Of a DNA stretch of 64,000 bases, positions 26,016 through 35,801 are shown piece after piece. The notes beneath the pieces are model-generated. The model saw only the letters and a list, made by a program, of their open reading frames with translations. It ran no database searches and had not been told where the DNA came from. Location of the stretch: positions 1 through 64,000 of the forward strand of contig JAFDVS010000108.1 of assembly GCA_018268935.1 (NCBI GenBank), read 5' to 3'. The DNA is from Acidobacteriota bacterium. Its GTDB lineage: Bacteria; Acidobacteriota; Terriglobia; Bryobacterales; Bryobacteraceae. The position numbers and the translations under genes were made by a program. The first letter of the stretch is position 1, and each line of letters starts with the position of its first letter.

Positions 26016-27245
26016 ATGGCAGATTTCTATCAGACTGGCATGGTCACCACACTCCACAGGCTGACCAGCAATCACGTAGACCGGCTGGAGAGAGACCTGG
26101 AAAACTTCGGACGCCGCCGTCCCATCGGCTTGGTTTTGCCCGCGCTTGTTACCGAGTTTGAAACGGTGGCCATGCAACGCATCGTCGCCGACTTGCAGCA
26201 GGTGCGCTATCTGCAACGGATCGTTGTCGTCATTGGCCGCGCGACAAAGGAACAGTACCTGCGCGCCAAATCGTTCTTTGATAATTTCTATACCCCGGTG
26301 AGCCCCATCTGGGTGGAAAGCCCGCGCATTCAGAAACTACTGCAGATGCTCGAAGAGCGCGGGCTCCCGGCGGGACGCGATGGCAAAGGCCGCTCCTGCT
26401 GGCTCGCCTATGGCTACCTGCTCGCTGCCGGCGATTGCGACGTCATTGCCCTGCACGACTGCGACATCGTCAACTACGATCGCCAACTGCTGGCCCGGCT
26501 CTGCTACCCGGTAGCCCATCCGAACCTCGGCTTCGAGTTCTGCAAAGGCTACTACGCCCGCGTCACCGATCGCATGCATGGCCGCGTCACGCGCCTGTTC
26601 ATGACGCCGCTGATTCGCGCCTTGGAAGACATGGTGCCCGGCACTCCCTTCCTGCGCTACCTCGATAGCTTCCGCTATGCGCTCGCCGGTGAGTTCGCCA
26701 TGGACGCCAATCTCGCCCGTGTCAATCGCATCCCTTCCGATTGGGGACTCGAGATCGGCGTGCTGGCCGAAGTGTTTCGCAACTGCGCCATCGCCCGTAC
26801 CTGCCAGGTGGACCTGATGGACACCTATGAGCATAAGCATCAGGTGCTATCGGCGGACGACTCGACAAAGGGCTTGGCGCGCATGACGTCGGACATCGCC
26901 AAGTCGCTGTTCCGCACGCTGGCCGCGGAAGGGCTTGCCTTCACCGGCGATCACTTCCGCACGCTGGAAGTCCGCTACGTGCGCATGGCGGAGGATACCG
27001 TCGCCCGCTACTACGCCGACGCGATGCTGAACGGCCTCAAGTTCGACCGCCACTCCGAAGAGATGGCCGTGGCCACCTTCGCCCGCAGCCTGCGTGCGGC
27101 CGCGGCGGAGTTCATCGAAGACCCCAGCGGGATGCCGCCCATCCCCAACTGGAACCGCGTGCTGGCGGCCATCCCGGAATTCTTCGAGCTGCTGCTCGAT
27201 GCCGTGGACAAAGATTCGAAAGACCGCGAGCCGGCGCTCGTGTAA
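26016..27245 (+). CDS. GT81-like glucosyl-3-phosphoglycerate synthase (predicted)
   Basis: A 409-residue GT-A type glycosyltransferase. A charged N-terminus is followed by the nucleotide-sugar fold (IGLVLPALVTEFE; RIVVVIGRATKEQY), the metal-binding D-x-D in ALHDCDIVNYDR (about residues 145-156), and GRVTRLFMTPLIRAL plus YALAGEFAMDANLAR, a pattern of GpgS/MpgS-like enzymes that join a sugar nucleotide to 3-phosphoglycerate. The product would be dephosphorylated by the MPGP-like HAD phosphatase encoded at 29262-30047. It starts a cluster with a second glycosyltransferase and mechanosensitive-type proteins. Donor sugar (glucose or mannose) cannot be told from sequence. Confidence 0.72.
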   Translation: MADFYQTGMVTTLHRLTSNHVDRLERDLENFGRRRPIGLVLPALVTEFETVAMQRIVADLQQVRYLQRIVVVIGRATKEQYLRAKSFFDNFYTPVSPIWVESPRIQKLLQMLEERGLPAGRDGKGRSCWLAYGYLLAAGDCDVIALHDCDIVNYDRQLLARLCYPVAHPNLGFEFCKGYYARVTDRMHGRVTRLFMTPLIRALEDMVPGTPFLRYLDSFRYALAGEFAMDANLARVNRIPSDWGLEIGVLAEVFRNCAIARTCQVDLMDTYEHKHQVLSADDSTKGLARMTSDIAKSLFRTLAAEGLAFTGDHFRTLEVRYVRMAEDTVARYYADAMLNGLKFDRHSEEMAVATFARSLRAAAAEFIEDPSGMPPIPNWNRVLAAIPEFFELLLDAVDKDSKDREPALV

Positions 27246-27254
27246 CAAACATTT

Positions 27255-28592
27255 ATGCCCGAAATTGTTTTACCAGACGAAGCCCGGCGCGCTACCGAGT
27301 TCCTCAATCGCGCCGACATCGTCATCGGCATACCGAGCTACAACAATGCCCGCACCATCGGGCATGTGGTGCGCGCCGCCTACGCTGGACTGGCCAAATA
27401 CTTTCCCCAGTGGAACGGCATCGTCATCAACTCCGATGGCGGCTCCACCGACGGTACGCGTGACGCTGTCCTTTCGGCGCGCGTCGAAGACAGCCACCTC
27501 ATGCTGCTCACCACGCCGGTGGTTGCCGCGCATCGCTTGTCGGTGCCCTATCACGGCATCCCCGGCAAGGGCAGCGCCTTCCGCCTGATCTTTCAATTGG
27601 CGCGCAACCTCGGCGCCAAGGCCTGCGCCGTAGTCGATTCCGATCTACGCTCCATTACGCCGGAATGGATTGATCTGCTGCTGCGTCCCGTGATGTTTGC
27701 CGGCTACGACTTCGTGGCGCCCTATTATCACCGCCACAAGTATGACGGCACCATCACCAACAGCATCGTCTACCCGCTCACCCGTGCGCTGTATGGATTG
27801 CGTGTGCGCCAGCCGATCGGCGGCGAGTTCGGCATGTCCGCGCGGCTCGTGGAGCGCTACCTGCAACGCGAGGACTGGGAAACCGATGTGGCCCGCTATG
27901 GCATCGACATCTGGATGACCACCATCGCCATCGCCGAAGGCTTTCGTGTCTGCCAGAGCTTCCTCGGCGCGAAGCTGCATGATGCGAAAGATCCCGGCTC
28001 CGACTTGAGCGCCATGCTGCAGCAGGTGGTGGGCAGTGTCTTCCTGCTGATGCAGGAGTACGAAAACGTGTGGGAGCAGACAGGGGCCACCGCGCCCGCC
28101 GAACTGTTCGGCTTTCGCTATGACGTGGGGCTCGATCCGGTGCAGGTCAACGTCGATCGCATGATTCAGACCTTCGTCCGCAGCGCGGGCGACCTGCGCG
28201 AGATCTGGACCGCCGCCATGGATCCCGTCACGATGAGCGGGGTGAATGAACTGGCCCGCCAGGCCGAAGCCGGAGCTCGCCACTTCCATATGGACGACGA
28301 GCTGTGGGCTCGCATTGTGCTCGACTTCGCCTGTGCCTACAAGCGCAGCCCCGTCTCGCGTGGATTGATCCTGAAGTCGCTCACGGCGCTCTACATCGCG
28401 CGGGTTGCTTCCTTCGTCATCGAGACCGAAACCATGGTGGCGAGTGAAGTGGAAGAACGGATCGAGAAGCTCTGCATGCAGTTTGAAGAGTTGCGGCCCT
28501 ATCTGCGCCAACGCTGGAACAACCCGAACCCACTACAAGGAGGACTGGAACATGCTGGACATTCTGAGCAAAGTGTGGCAGGACGCGGGTGA
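27255..28592 (+). CDS. GT2-like glycosyltransferase in osmolyte cluster
   Basis: A 445-residue GT-A glycosyltransferase, 9 bp after the previous gene. It shows DIVIGIPSYNNARTIGHVV at the N-terminus, INSDGGSTDGT, GIPGKGSAFRLIFQLA and the metal-binding AVVDSDLRSITPEW (about residues 125-140), then QPIGGEFGMSARLVERY. The C-terminal 180 residues are helical. It may add a second sugar to the glycosyl-phosphoglycerate made by its neighbour (compare mannosylglucosylglycerate pathways), or be an alternative synthase. Its last 41 bp overlap the downstream membrane-protein gene, indicating tight coupling. Substrate inferred only from context. Confidence 0.7.
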   Translation: MPEIVLPDEARRATEFLNRADIVIGIPSYNNARTIGHVVRAAYAGLAKYFPQWNGIVINSDGGSTDGTRDAVLSARVEDSHLMLLTTPVVAAHRLSVPYHGIPGKGSAFRLIFQLARNLGAKACAVVDSDLRSITPEWIDLLLRPVMFAGYDFVAPYYHRHKYDGTITNSIVYPLTRALYGLRVRQPIGGEFGMSARLVERYLQREDWETDVARYGIDIWMTTIAIAEGFRVCQSFLGAKLHDAKDPGSDLSAMLQQVVGSVFLLMQEYENVWEQTGATAPAELFGFRYDVGLDPVQVNVDRMIQTFVRSAGDLREIWTAAMDPVTMSGVNELARQAEAGARHFHMDDELWARIVLDFACAYKRSPVSRGLILKSLTALYIARVASFVIETETMVASEVEERIEKLCMQFEELRPYLRQRWNNPNPLQGGLEHAGHSEQSVAGRG

Positions 28593-29256
28593 CCGCCTCC
28601 AATATCACGTCACCACCTATTTGCCATCCCTGCTGGCCGCGCTGACACTGATCCTGTCCTTCTACGTGGCCGCGGTGCTGGCCCGCTGGGTGCTGCACAA
28701 GATCTTCAAGGGACTGACCATCGACAAGTTCCTGCGCCAAAGCGGCGTGGCGTATATGATCGACCGCTCGGGCCGCCTGCGCGCGTCCCGGCTGGTGGCC
28801 GAAGCCGCCTATTGGTCGCTGCTGTTGAGCGGCCTGCTGATGGGCTTGAGCGTGTTCAATACCGACCTCACGACGCACATGATTGAAGGCTTCGTGTTCC
28901 TGCTGCCGAAGCTGATCGTGGCTGGACTCATCGTGCTGGCCGGCGCCTGGCTCAGTCAGTACCTCGGCCGCGGCTTCCTCGTGTGGGCCGTCAATGAAGA
29001 TCTGCCCATGCCGCGCCGCCTGGCCGCGGTGGTCAGAGTGCTCATCATGTTTGTCGCTATTGTCGTTGCCGCCGAGCATTTGCAGTTCGCGCGCAACGTG
29101 TTCTTTGCAGCCTTCGTAATTGTCGTCGGAGGAGCCGTATTGACTGCGGCGATTGCGGTCGCTATCGCCGCGGGAGGCGGTTTACGGCGAATGCTCGACG
29201 ATCGCAGGCTGCATAGCGAGGAGCGGGGCGAACGCTCCCTGTGGAGCCATCTGTAG
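28552..29256 (+). CDS. MscS-type TM-helix membrane protein without MscS beta domain
   Basis: A 234-residue protein from the ATG at 28552, which has a strong Shine-Dalgarno AAGGAGG ten bases before it, lying inside the glycosyltransferase gene. Five hydrophobic helices are visible: about residues 22-45, 78-100, 112-135, 160-178 and 182-205. The pattern matches the conserved TM-helix family found at the front of MscS-like channels (SLLAALTLILSFYVAAVLARWV; GFVFLLPKLIVAGLIVLAGAWLSQYL). The soluble MscS C-terminal domain is missing, so it is either an accessory channel subunit or a truncated channel. The cluster also encodes a full MscS protein. Confidence 0.7.
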   Translation: MLDILSKVWQDAGDRLQYHVTTYLPSLLAALTLILSFYVAAVLARWVLHKIFKGLTIDKFLRQSGVAYMIDRSGRLRASRLVAEAAYWSLLLSGLLMGLSVFNTDLTTHMIEGFVFLLPKLIVAGLIVLAGAWLSQYLGRGFLVWAVNEDLPMPRRLAAVVRVLIMFVAIVVAAEHLQFARNVFFAAFVIVVGGAVLTAAIAVAIAAGGGLRRMLDDRRLHSEERGERSLWSHL

Positions 29257-29261
29257 CTGCG

Positions 29262-30047
29262 CTACGGATTCGAGTTCCGAAACAGCGAGAGAGTCGCCTC
29301 GTTCCATCCCGCTGGTCCCCGGTTTATGGTGATCGAGCCATGCGGCACCTGTTGTTGAATGGCGTCGCTCTGAGAAGAGCGGATGATCACCGCCACATCG
29401 CATGCGGCAAGCAGCGGTACATCGTTCAGCCCATCGCCCAAACCAATGGTGCGCTGCGGCCGCGGGTATCGCTGCTTGACGGCGTTCACTGCGAGCCCTT
29501 TGTCGTTGGCGCCGGTGATGTGCCAGAAGCGCCCGCCCCGCGTGACCCGCAGCCCTTGTCCGGCAATGGCCGCGGTCAACGCATCGGCCCGCTCGGGGTT
29601 CAGCACTTCGAAGGGTTCATCGTACTCGCGCTGGGCAGCCATGGCGGCCATCTCCAGCGGCAGCGCACAAGCCTCGGCTACTTCGCTTGTGGTCATCGAA
29701 GCAAAGCCGCGCACGGCGCAACCCGATTGCTGCGATGCCCGCTGCAGCGCTTCCACCAGTTGCGCATACGGTGTACCCCACACCAGCGTCTCGTATCCGT
29801 CACGGGTGGGGATGTACGCGGCCCCGCCATTTTCGACAATAAAAGGATGAGGGGTATCGAGCACCTGCCGCCAGTATTCGGTTTCCGCGCGCGTCTTGCT
29901 GGTGGCGAAGATGACCGGAACACGCAATTCGCTAAGCAGCCGGAGCGCGGGCCGCGCCGTGTCGAACGAGTAGCTGTCGTGATCAAGAATCGTCCCGTCC
30001 ATGTCGGAGAAAACCAGATGCTGCATTCGCTCGAAACTGTCCCACAT
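29262..30047 (-). CDS. HAD phosphatase, mannosyl/glucosyl-3-phosphoglycerate phosphatase type
   Basis: About 261 residues. The ATG at 30047 is chosen because AGGAGG lies six bases upstream; the frame continues to a TTG at 30065. HAD motif I is FSDMDGTILDHDSYS with the nucleophile and acid aspartates, motif II is in VIFATSKTRAETE, followed by PFIVENGGAAYIP, which is diagnostic of the HAD-IIB MPGP branch. Lysine motif III lies in TGANDKGLAVN and motif IV in TIGLGDGLNDVPLLAA. It removes the phosphate from glycosyl-3-phosphoglycerate. It is the only leftward gene within the rightward osmolyte cluster and is divergent from the kinase gene with a 23-bp gap. Confidence 0.82.
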   Translation of the reverse strand: MWDSFERMQHLVFSDMDGTILDHDSYSFDTARPALRLLSELRVPVIFATSKTRAETEYWRQVLDTPHPFIVENGGAAYIPTRDGYETLVWGTPYAQLVEALQRASQQSGCAVRGFASMTTSEVAEACALPLEMAAMAAQREYDEPFEVLNPERADALTAAIAGQGLRVTRGGRFWHITGANDKGLAVNAVKQRYPRPQRTIGLGDGLNDVPLLAACDVAVIIRSSQSDAIQQQVPHGSITINRGPAGWNEATLSLFRNSNP

Positions 30048-30070
30048 ATCGGCCTCCTGGAGCAAGCGCC

Positions 30071-31420
30071 ATGAGATCGCGTTCCTGGATCATTCTCTCC
30101 GCAGGTTTCGGCAGCCTCATTGCCTGCATCATCCTGATGGGCCTCGGCGCGATGCGCCGCTCTGAGGCGATCCACGATGCCAGCATTGCCACACACAATG
30201 CTTACTTGAAGACGGACTCGCTGGTGGGTGAGTTACCGGCCGATCTCTACCTCAGCGGCATTCTCGTGCGCGACTACCTGCTCGACCTTTCGCATCTCAC
30301 CGGCCCTCTGTATCGCGGTGAAATGCGACGGCTGCAAACGGCGGTGAAACAGAAGCTCGATGTGCTGGAGCGCACCGTGCCCAAGCGCCAGCAGGAATCG
30401 CTGCACCGGCTCACCGATGAACTGAATGCCTACTGGAAAGCGCTCGATCCGCTGTTTGAGTGGAGCCCGCAGCGCAAGGCGATTCTCAGTAATGTATTCC
30501 TGCGCGATGTGGTGTTGCCGCGTCGCGACTCGATCATCAAGCTGGCGCAGGAGGTGGCGCGTATCAATGCGGAAAACCTTGCCTCCGAACAGCGCCGGCT
30601 CGAAGAGAGCCAGAACCTGTTCCAGTTGTTTGTGCGGCAGGTGCTGTTGCTCACCGTGGTGGTGGCCCTCGTGGTGTCGCTCGCCAGCATCTACCGGGTG
30701 AACAGCCTGGAGCGCGAGCACCATTTGCAGCGCGTACGCGCGGAGAGTGCGGAGCGCGAACTGCGCCACCTCTCGCGCAAGCTGGTGCGCGCGCAAGAGG
30801 AAGAACGCAAGGCAATCTCTCGCGAACTGCACGATGCACTCGGTCAGAAACTATCGTTCATCGGCATGGAGGTGGGCACGTTGTCCTCGCTGCGCACGGC
30901 CTCTCCCGAGGTTTTCGAGGAACGGCTCTCCGATGCGCAGCGTCTTATTACAGAGACCGTGCGAAGCGTACGGGATCTCTCGATGACGCTGCGCCCGGCA
31001 ATGCTCGATGAGCTTGGGCTCGGGTCGGCCGTGCGCTGGCAAGGGCGTGAGTTCGCCAGGCGCAGCGGCATCGATGTCGACGTGCAACTGGATGGGGAAC
31101 TCGATGCGCTCCCCGAATCGCACCGTACCGCGATCTACCGCATCGTGCAGGAAGCTCTCACCAACATCGCCAAACACGCTGCCTCAAAGAGCGTGCGCAT
31201 CCGCTTGTATGGCGGCAGGGACGCCATCCGGCTCACTGTGCAGGATGACGGCAAGGGCTTCGACCATTCCCATCTTGCCGCGCGCGGCATGGGCTTGGTA
31301 GGCATGGAAGAGCGCATGAAAGAATTGGGCGGTACGGTGTCTGTGCATTCCACGTTAGGGAAAGGAACCAGTATTGAGGCTGTGGCCCCGCTGCCTGTGC
31401 CTTCGGAAGTGAGTGTATGA
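30071..31420 (+). CDS. NarL-system sensor histidine kinase (HisKA_3)
   Basis: A 449-residue membrane kinase. A first membrane helix (about residues 6-26) is followed by a helical extracytoplasmic sensor of about 160 residues without a recognised ligand fold, a second helix (191-208), and a short coiled linker. The HisKA_3 dimerisation domain carries phospho-acceptor His254 in AISRELHDALGQKLS, and the HATPase has DDGKGFDHSH and GMGLVGMEERMKELGG. Start at 30071 has GGAG nine bases upstream. Its stop overlaps the response regulator start by four bases. Together with the mechanosensitive and osmolyte genes it probably senses osmotic or membrane stress. Confidence 0.85.
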   Translation: MRSRSWIILSAGFGSLIACIILMGLGAMRRSEAIHDASIATHNAYLKTDSLVGELPADLYLSGILVRDYLLDLSHLTGPLYRGEMRRLQTAVKQKLDVLERTVPKRQQESLHRLTDELNAYWKALDPLFEWSPQRKAILSNVFLRDVVLPRRDSIIKLAQEVARINAENLASEQRRLEESQNLFQLFVRQVLLLTVVVALVVSLASIYRVNSLEREHHLQRVRAESAERELRHLSRKLVRAQEEERKAISRELHDALGQKLSFIGMEVGTLSSLRTASPEVFEERLSDAQRLITETVRSVRDLSMTLRPAMLDELGLGSAVRWQGREFARRSGIDVDVQLDGELDALPESHRTAIYRIVQEALTNIAKHAASKSVRIRLYGGRDAIRLTVQDDGKGFDHSHLAARGMGLVGMEERMKELGGTVSVHSTLGKGTSIEAVAPLPVPSEVSV

Positions 31421-32061
31421 TTCGTATCCTGATAGCCGATGATCATGGCGTGATGCGCACGGGATTGCGCTTGCAGTTGCAGCAGCACGAGGAGTTTGAA
31501 GTGGTGGGCGAAGCCAACGATGGCCGTGAAGCGGTGAAGGCTGCCGAACAGATGACCCCTGATGTCATCATCATGGACATCGGCATGCCCAACCTGAACG
31601 GCATCGACGCCACGGCGCAGATCGTGAAGCGGATGCCCAAGTGCGGCGTGATTATTCTGAGTGTGCATTCCGATGAGGAGTATGTGCTGCGCGCGCTGCG
31701 TTCCGGCGCGCGTGGGTATCTATTGAAGGAGAGCGCGCATCTCGATTTGAAGCGTGCTGTTGAGGCGGTGGCGCAGGGGCAATCGTTCTTCAGCCCCACG
31801 GTGGCGCGCATGCTGATGGAAGACTTCGTGCAGCAAATCCAGCGCCGCGGGTTGAAGGACTCCTATGATCTGTTGAGTGATCGGGAGAAGGAGATTTTTC
31901 AATTGTTCGCCGAAGGCAAGTCGAACAAGGAAGTGGCCACGCTGCTCAACCTGAGTCCGTACACGGTAGAGACGCATCGCACGCACATCATGCAGAAGCT
32001 GGATCTGCATAGCGCGGTGGACATCGTGCTCTATGCGGTGCGGAAGAAGATTGTCAGTTGA
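31417..32061 (+). CDS. NarL/FixJ-family response regulator
   Basis: A 214-residue regulator. The receiver domain has acidic pair Asp8-Asp9, phosphorylation site Asp54 in DVIIMDIGMPN, and the lysine in YLLKESAH. The C-terminal LuxR-type HTH (about 150-205) shows LSDREKEIFQLFAEGKSNKEV and LSPYTVETHRTHIMQKL. It overlaps its sensor kinase gene by the ATGA junction and is followed 12 bp later by the mscS gene. It likely activates its own operon and perhaps the glycosyltransferase genes in response to the kinase. Confidence 0.92.
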   Translation: MIRILIADDHGVMRTGLRLQLQQHEEFEVVGEANDGREAVKAAEQMTPDVIIMDIGMPNLNGIDATAQIVKRMPKCGVIILSVHSDEEYVLRALRSGARGYLLKESAHLDLKRAVEAVAQGQSFFSPTVARMLMEDFVQQIQRRGLKDSYDLLSDREKEIFQLFAEGKSNKEVATLLNLSPYTVETHRTHIMQKLDLHSAVDIVLYAVRKKIVS

Positions 32062-32073
32062 AGGAGTGATCGC

Positions 32074-33116
32074 TTGCAGAAGATGATGGACTATTTGAGC
32101 CGCAACTGGGAACACTTCGTGATCCCGCTGCTGGTGCTGTTGATTGTGTTCGGCGCCGCGGTGGTGGTGCGCCGCATCCTGTTCGGCAGCTTGCGGAAGT
32201 GGGCCGGTCGCACGCCGGGCACGTTCGACAACATGCTGGTGGATTCACTCGAGACGCCGTTCCTGGTGTGGTCTCTGATGTTCGCGATCCATGTCAGCCT
32301 GCAGGTCTCGGTGCTGCCTTCGCGAACGGTATCGCTCGCGGCGACCGTGCTCCAGTTGTTGTGGATTGTGTCGTTGACGATGGTGATGTCGCGGCTGGCG
32401 GCTGAGGTGGTGAGGGCCTACAGTTCGCGGGTGGAGGGAGCGCAGCCGGTCACCAGCCTGACGCAGAACCTGGTGAGGTTATTCGTGGTCTCCATCGGCG
32501 CGTTGCTGATGATGCAGCAACTGGGCGTCTCCATCACGCCGATTTTGACGGCGTTGGGCGTCGGTGGTTTGGCCGTTGCACTCGCGTTGCAGGACACGCT
32601 GTCGAATCTGTTTGCGGGCTTTTATATCACGCTGGCCGGACAGATTCGGCTGGGTGACTACATCAAGCTCAACAGCGGCGAGGAAGGCTACGTCGCCGAT
32701 ATCAGTTGGCGCGCCACCTTGATCCGGATGTTGTCGAACAATATGATCCTGGTGCCGAACGCGAAGCTGGCGCAGGCGATTGTGACGAACTACTCGCTGC
32801 CCGAAGGGCGCATGTCCCTGCCCATTGCGATCGGCGTTTCCTACGATTGTGATATCGACCATGTAGAGCGTGTGTTACTGGAAGAAGCGTTGGCTGGGGC
32901 TAAGGAGATTCCGGGCATGTTGAGTGATCCGCCACCCGCCGTACGCTTTATTCCAGGCTTTGGCGACTCCTCACTCAACTTCACACTGGGCTGCCAGGTG
33001 GCTACTTTCGTTGATCAATACCTGGTCCAACACGAAATGCGGAAACGCATCTTCAAGCGTTTCCGCAAGGAAGGAATTGAGATTCCGTTTCCGGTGCGCA
33101 CGGTGATCATGAAGAG

Positions 33117-33120
<4 letters not shown>
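32074..33120 (+). CDS. MscS-family mechanosensitive channel
   Basis: A 348-residue protein. The start is a TTG at 32074, chosen because AAGGAG sits seven bases before it; the next ATG at 32083 would be too far from that site. Three or four membrane helices (about residues 18-38, 60-80, 90-110, 130-155) lead to the pore-lining region ITPILTALGVGGLAVALALQ, then the MscS beta domain (FAGFYITLAGQIRLGDYIKL; NNMILVPNAKLAQAIVTNYS) and C-terminal domain. MscS channels open under membrane tension to release solutes after osmotic downshift. It ends by overlapping the convergent ABC ATPase gene by four bases. Confidence 0.88.
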
Positions 33121-33795
<675 letters not shown>

Positions 33796-33803
<8 letters not shown>

Positions 33804-34890
33804 AGGACAGCGCCTCGATGGCATCCTGGCGGGCTGCTTTCCATCCCGGATAGAGCGCGCCGGTGAGTGATCCAGTGAGAGAGATCAGGGTGGCGATGGG
33901 CCACCAATCCGGCACGATGACCTGTGTCAGGTTGCCGGGCACGTACTGCATGATGGCCCAGCGCGTCGCGTAGGTGAGGAGGATTCCGGCGATGGAGCCG
34001 ACCACGGCGAGCGCCACCGTTTCGCGCACGAGGATGCCGAGGATCATCTGGGGTGTTGCCCCCAGCGATTTGAGAATGCCGATCTCGCGCGTGCGTTCGA
34101 GCACCGCGGTGTACATGGAGAGGAACACGACGAGGAAGCCGACAACGATGGAGACACCGATGACCACACCGATGAACGGCTTCAAGCCGGGAACATTGTT
34201 GACGGAGATGAGCGAGCTGTATTCCTCGATCGAATAGATCTGGTGTTCGGGAAGCTGCTTCTTCAGTGTGCCGAGCACTTCGGCGAGGTTCTCGTGACTG
34301 TCGAGCTTGACGTAGACCATCGAGATCTTGCCGGTGTTGGCCGATAGCTCCTGCACGAGTGGCAGAGGCAGGAAGAGGCGGGCGAGTTTGCCAGGCTCGA
34401 CGATGCCGCACACGCGCCAGCTCTTGTTGAGGAACCTGGTGGGCGCCCCGACTTTGAGCTTATTCTGGCGGGCCCAGTATTCGTCGACGATGACATCGTC
34501 GGGACCCTGGAACGGGCCGCCCTCGATGTACTTGAAGCCGCCGCTCATGCGGGAGAACTCGTCGAGGTCGATGCCGGTGACGGAGTTGGTGCCGCCGATG
34601 GCGTGGACCGCGGTGCCGGTGGCGATGGCCACATGCGGGATCTGGCGCACAAACTCGAGGAGCTTTTGCGGCATCGGGGCGGAACTTAAACTAATGATGG
34701 AAGAGCCGGGCGGGCGGACGAGAATATCGGCGCCGACGCCACGCGAGCGGCGCGCCATATCTTCGAGCGTGCCGTAGCTGACTCCGACGAGGGTGAGGAT
34801 CATGGTGACCTGCACACCCACGGCCGCGGCGCTTAACGACGTGCGGACCCAGCGATGTTTGAGGTTTTCAATGACTAGCTTGTTGATCAA
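33796..34890 (-). CDS. FtsX-like ABC transporter permease
   Basis: A 364-residue MacB/FtsX-family permease. One N-terminal helix (about 18-40) is followed by a 200-residue periplasmic domain, then three helices near residues 240-265, 285-310 and 325-350, ending GALYPGWKAARQDAIEALSYE, the typical coupling tail. The start appears to be a TTG at 34890 (INKLVIENLKHRWVRTSLS), without a strong ribosome site. It overlaps the ATPase gene by eight bases. The periplasmic domain is short compared with MacB core domains. Function: ATP-driven export or lipoprotein handling, unspecified. Confidence 0.85.
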
Positions 34891-34949
34891 GGATGGCTTA
34901 CCTGGCAGCCGGACAAACCTTCATTGTACAGCGGAGAGGGGTGGGGAAC

Positions 34950-35366
34950 CTAGAAGGAGGGAACCTGGACTGCTTCTCTCAAACGAATTTCGATAATGCG
35001 GCTGGTGACGATGGGGCGTTCGTAGGAGGGATGAAGGAACTCAAGGTGCATGCCGCGGCCGACGTAGGCTTTTTTGAGCATGGACCCGCCCCAGTTGGAG
35101 CCGCTCACTGTGACCAGCGTCGGTTCGGGGCAAAATTTGGGGTGCCCACAGATCATGAACTGGCCGTCGCCGCGATGAACCAGCGTATAGAACCGGTTCT
35201 GCGTCTCAATCTCCAGCGTACTTTCCGGCGGAATGTCCTTGAGGTAAACACCTCCTTCCACTTCCGACTGGACGATGTTGCTGTTGATCGAATCGCTCAA
35301 ATGCGGATTCGGCCGGAACAGTTTCTGCGCACTATTTTCCAACGGGTCGTACATGCGCACCCTCAT
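34950..35366 (-). CDS. Conserved hypothetical protein, possibly cyclic-di-GMP/cupin-like
   Basis: A 138-residue soluble protein with no signal peptide. It reads MRVRMYDPLENSAQKLFRPN at the start, then a beta-rich domain (LEIETQNRFYTLVHRGDGQF; GHPKFCPEPTLVTVSGSNWG). A start at the second methionine (35354) is also possible. I do not recognise a named family; the compact strand-rich fold and the GHPKFCPEP motif suggest a small conserved domain. It precedes the FtsX permease gene by 59 bp on the same strand and may be cotranscribed. Confidence 0.5.
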   Translation of the reverse strand: MRVRMYDPLENSAQKLFRPNPHLSDSINSNIVQSEVEGGVYLKDIPPESTLEIETQNRFYTLVHRGDGQFMICGHPKFCPEPTLVTVSGSNWGGSMLKKAYVGRGMHLEFLHPSYERPIVTSRIIEIRLREAVQVPSF

Positions 35367-35525
35367 GATAGCGCACTGTAACGGAAGCGTAAGGCGGGTT
35401 GGCTAAGGTGGATTCCGTAGTGTGTGGCGTCATCATCGGGCCGCATCTCCTCTCTACTGGATATAGCGTAATTATCGAGGGGAACAGTTCATGCGTAGGT
35501 GGTTTTCTTTTGTGGGGATGCGACG

Positions 35526-35543
35526 CTCCCATATTTATGGGAG
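35526..35543. promoter_or_regulatory. Palindromic operator before vapBC
   Basis: CTCCCATATTTATGGGAG has perfect 8-bp arms around a TT centre. The right arm overlaps the GGGAGG ribosome-binding site of vapB, ten bases before its GTG. Type II antitoxins bind such palindromes to repress their own operon, so this is a likely VapBC operator. Confidence 0.65.
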
Positions 35544-35552
35544 GATGAAAGG

Positions 35553-35801
35553 GTGAAAACGACACTGGAGATCCCAGACGCGCTGTTCCGCCGGGCCAAG
35601 GCCGCGGCGGCTGAGCAGGGCGTTCCTTTCCGGCAACTGGTGACCGATGCGCTGGCGGAGAAACTACGGGGCAGGGACCGAGGTGCGAAACCGTGGATGG
35701 CGAGTTTCGGCAAACTGAAGGGATTGCGGTCGGAAACGGAACGATTGAACCGGCTGATCGCGGCTGAATTCGAGACCATTGAGCCTGAGGACCGGACTTG
35801 A
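35553..35801 (+). CDS. vapB: VapB-like antitoxin
   Basis: An 82-residue protein from a GTG at 35553 with GGAGG eight bases upstream. The N-terminal MKTTLEIPDALFRRAKAAAA is a ribbon-helix-helix DNA-binding motif as in VapB antitoxins, and the C-terminal half (KPWMASFGKLKGLRSETERL) would wrap the toxin. A longer frame starting at 35499 lacks family character. Its stop overlaps the TTG start of vapC by four bases. It should neutralise VapC and repress the operon through the palindrome at 35526-35543. Confidence 0.82.
   Translation: MKTTLEIPDALFRRAKAAAAEQGVPFRQLVTDALAEKLRGRDRGAKPWMASFGKLKGLRSETERLNRLIAAEFETIEPEDRT

Noticed and set aside
25000..31500. Replication terminus as the reason for the skew change
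   Set aside because: The change goes from C-rich to G-rich in the reading direction, which is the sign expected at an origin, not a terminus; neither is proven, and no dnaA gene or DnaA-box cluster was seen.
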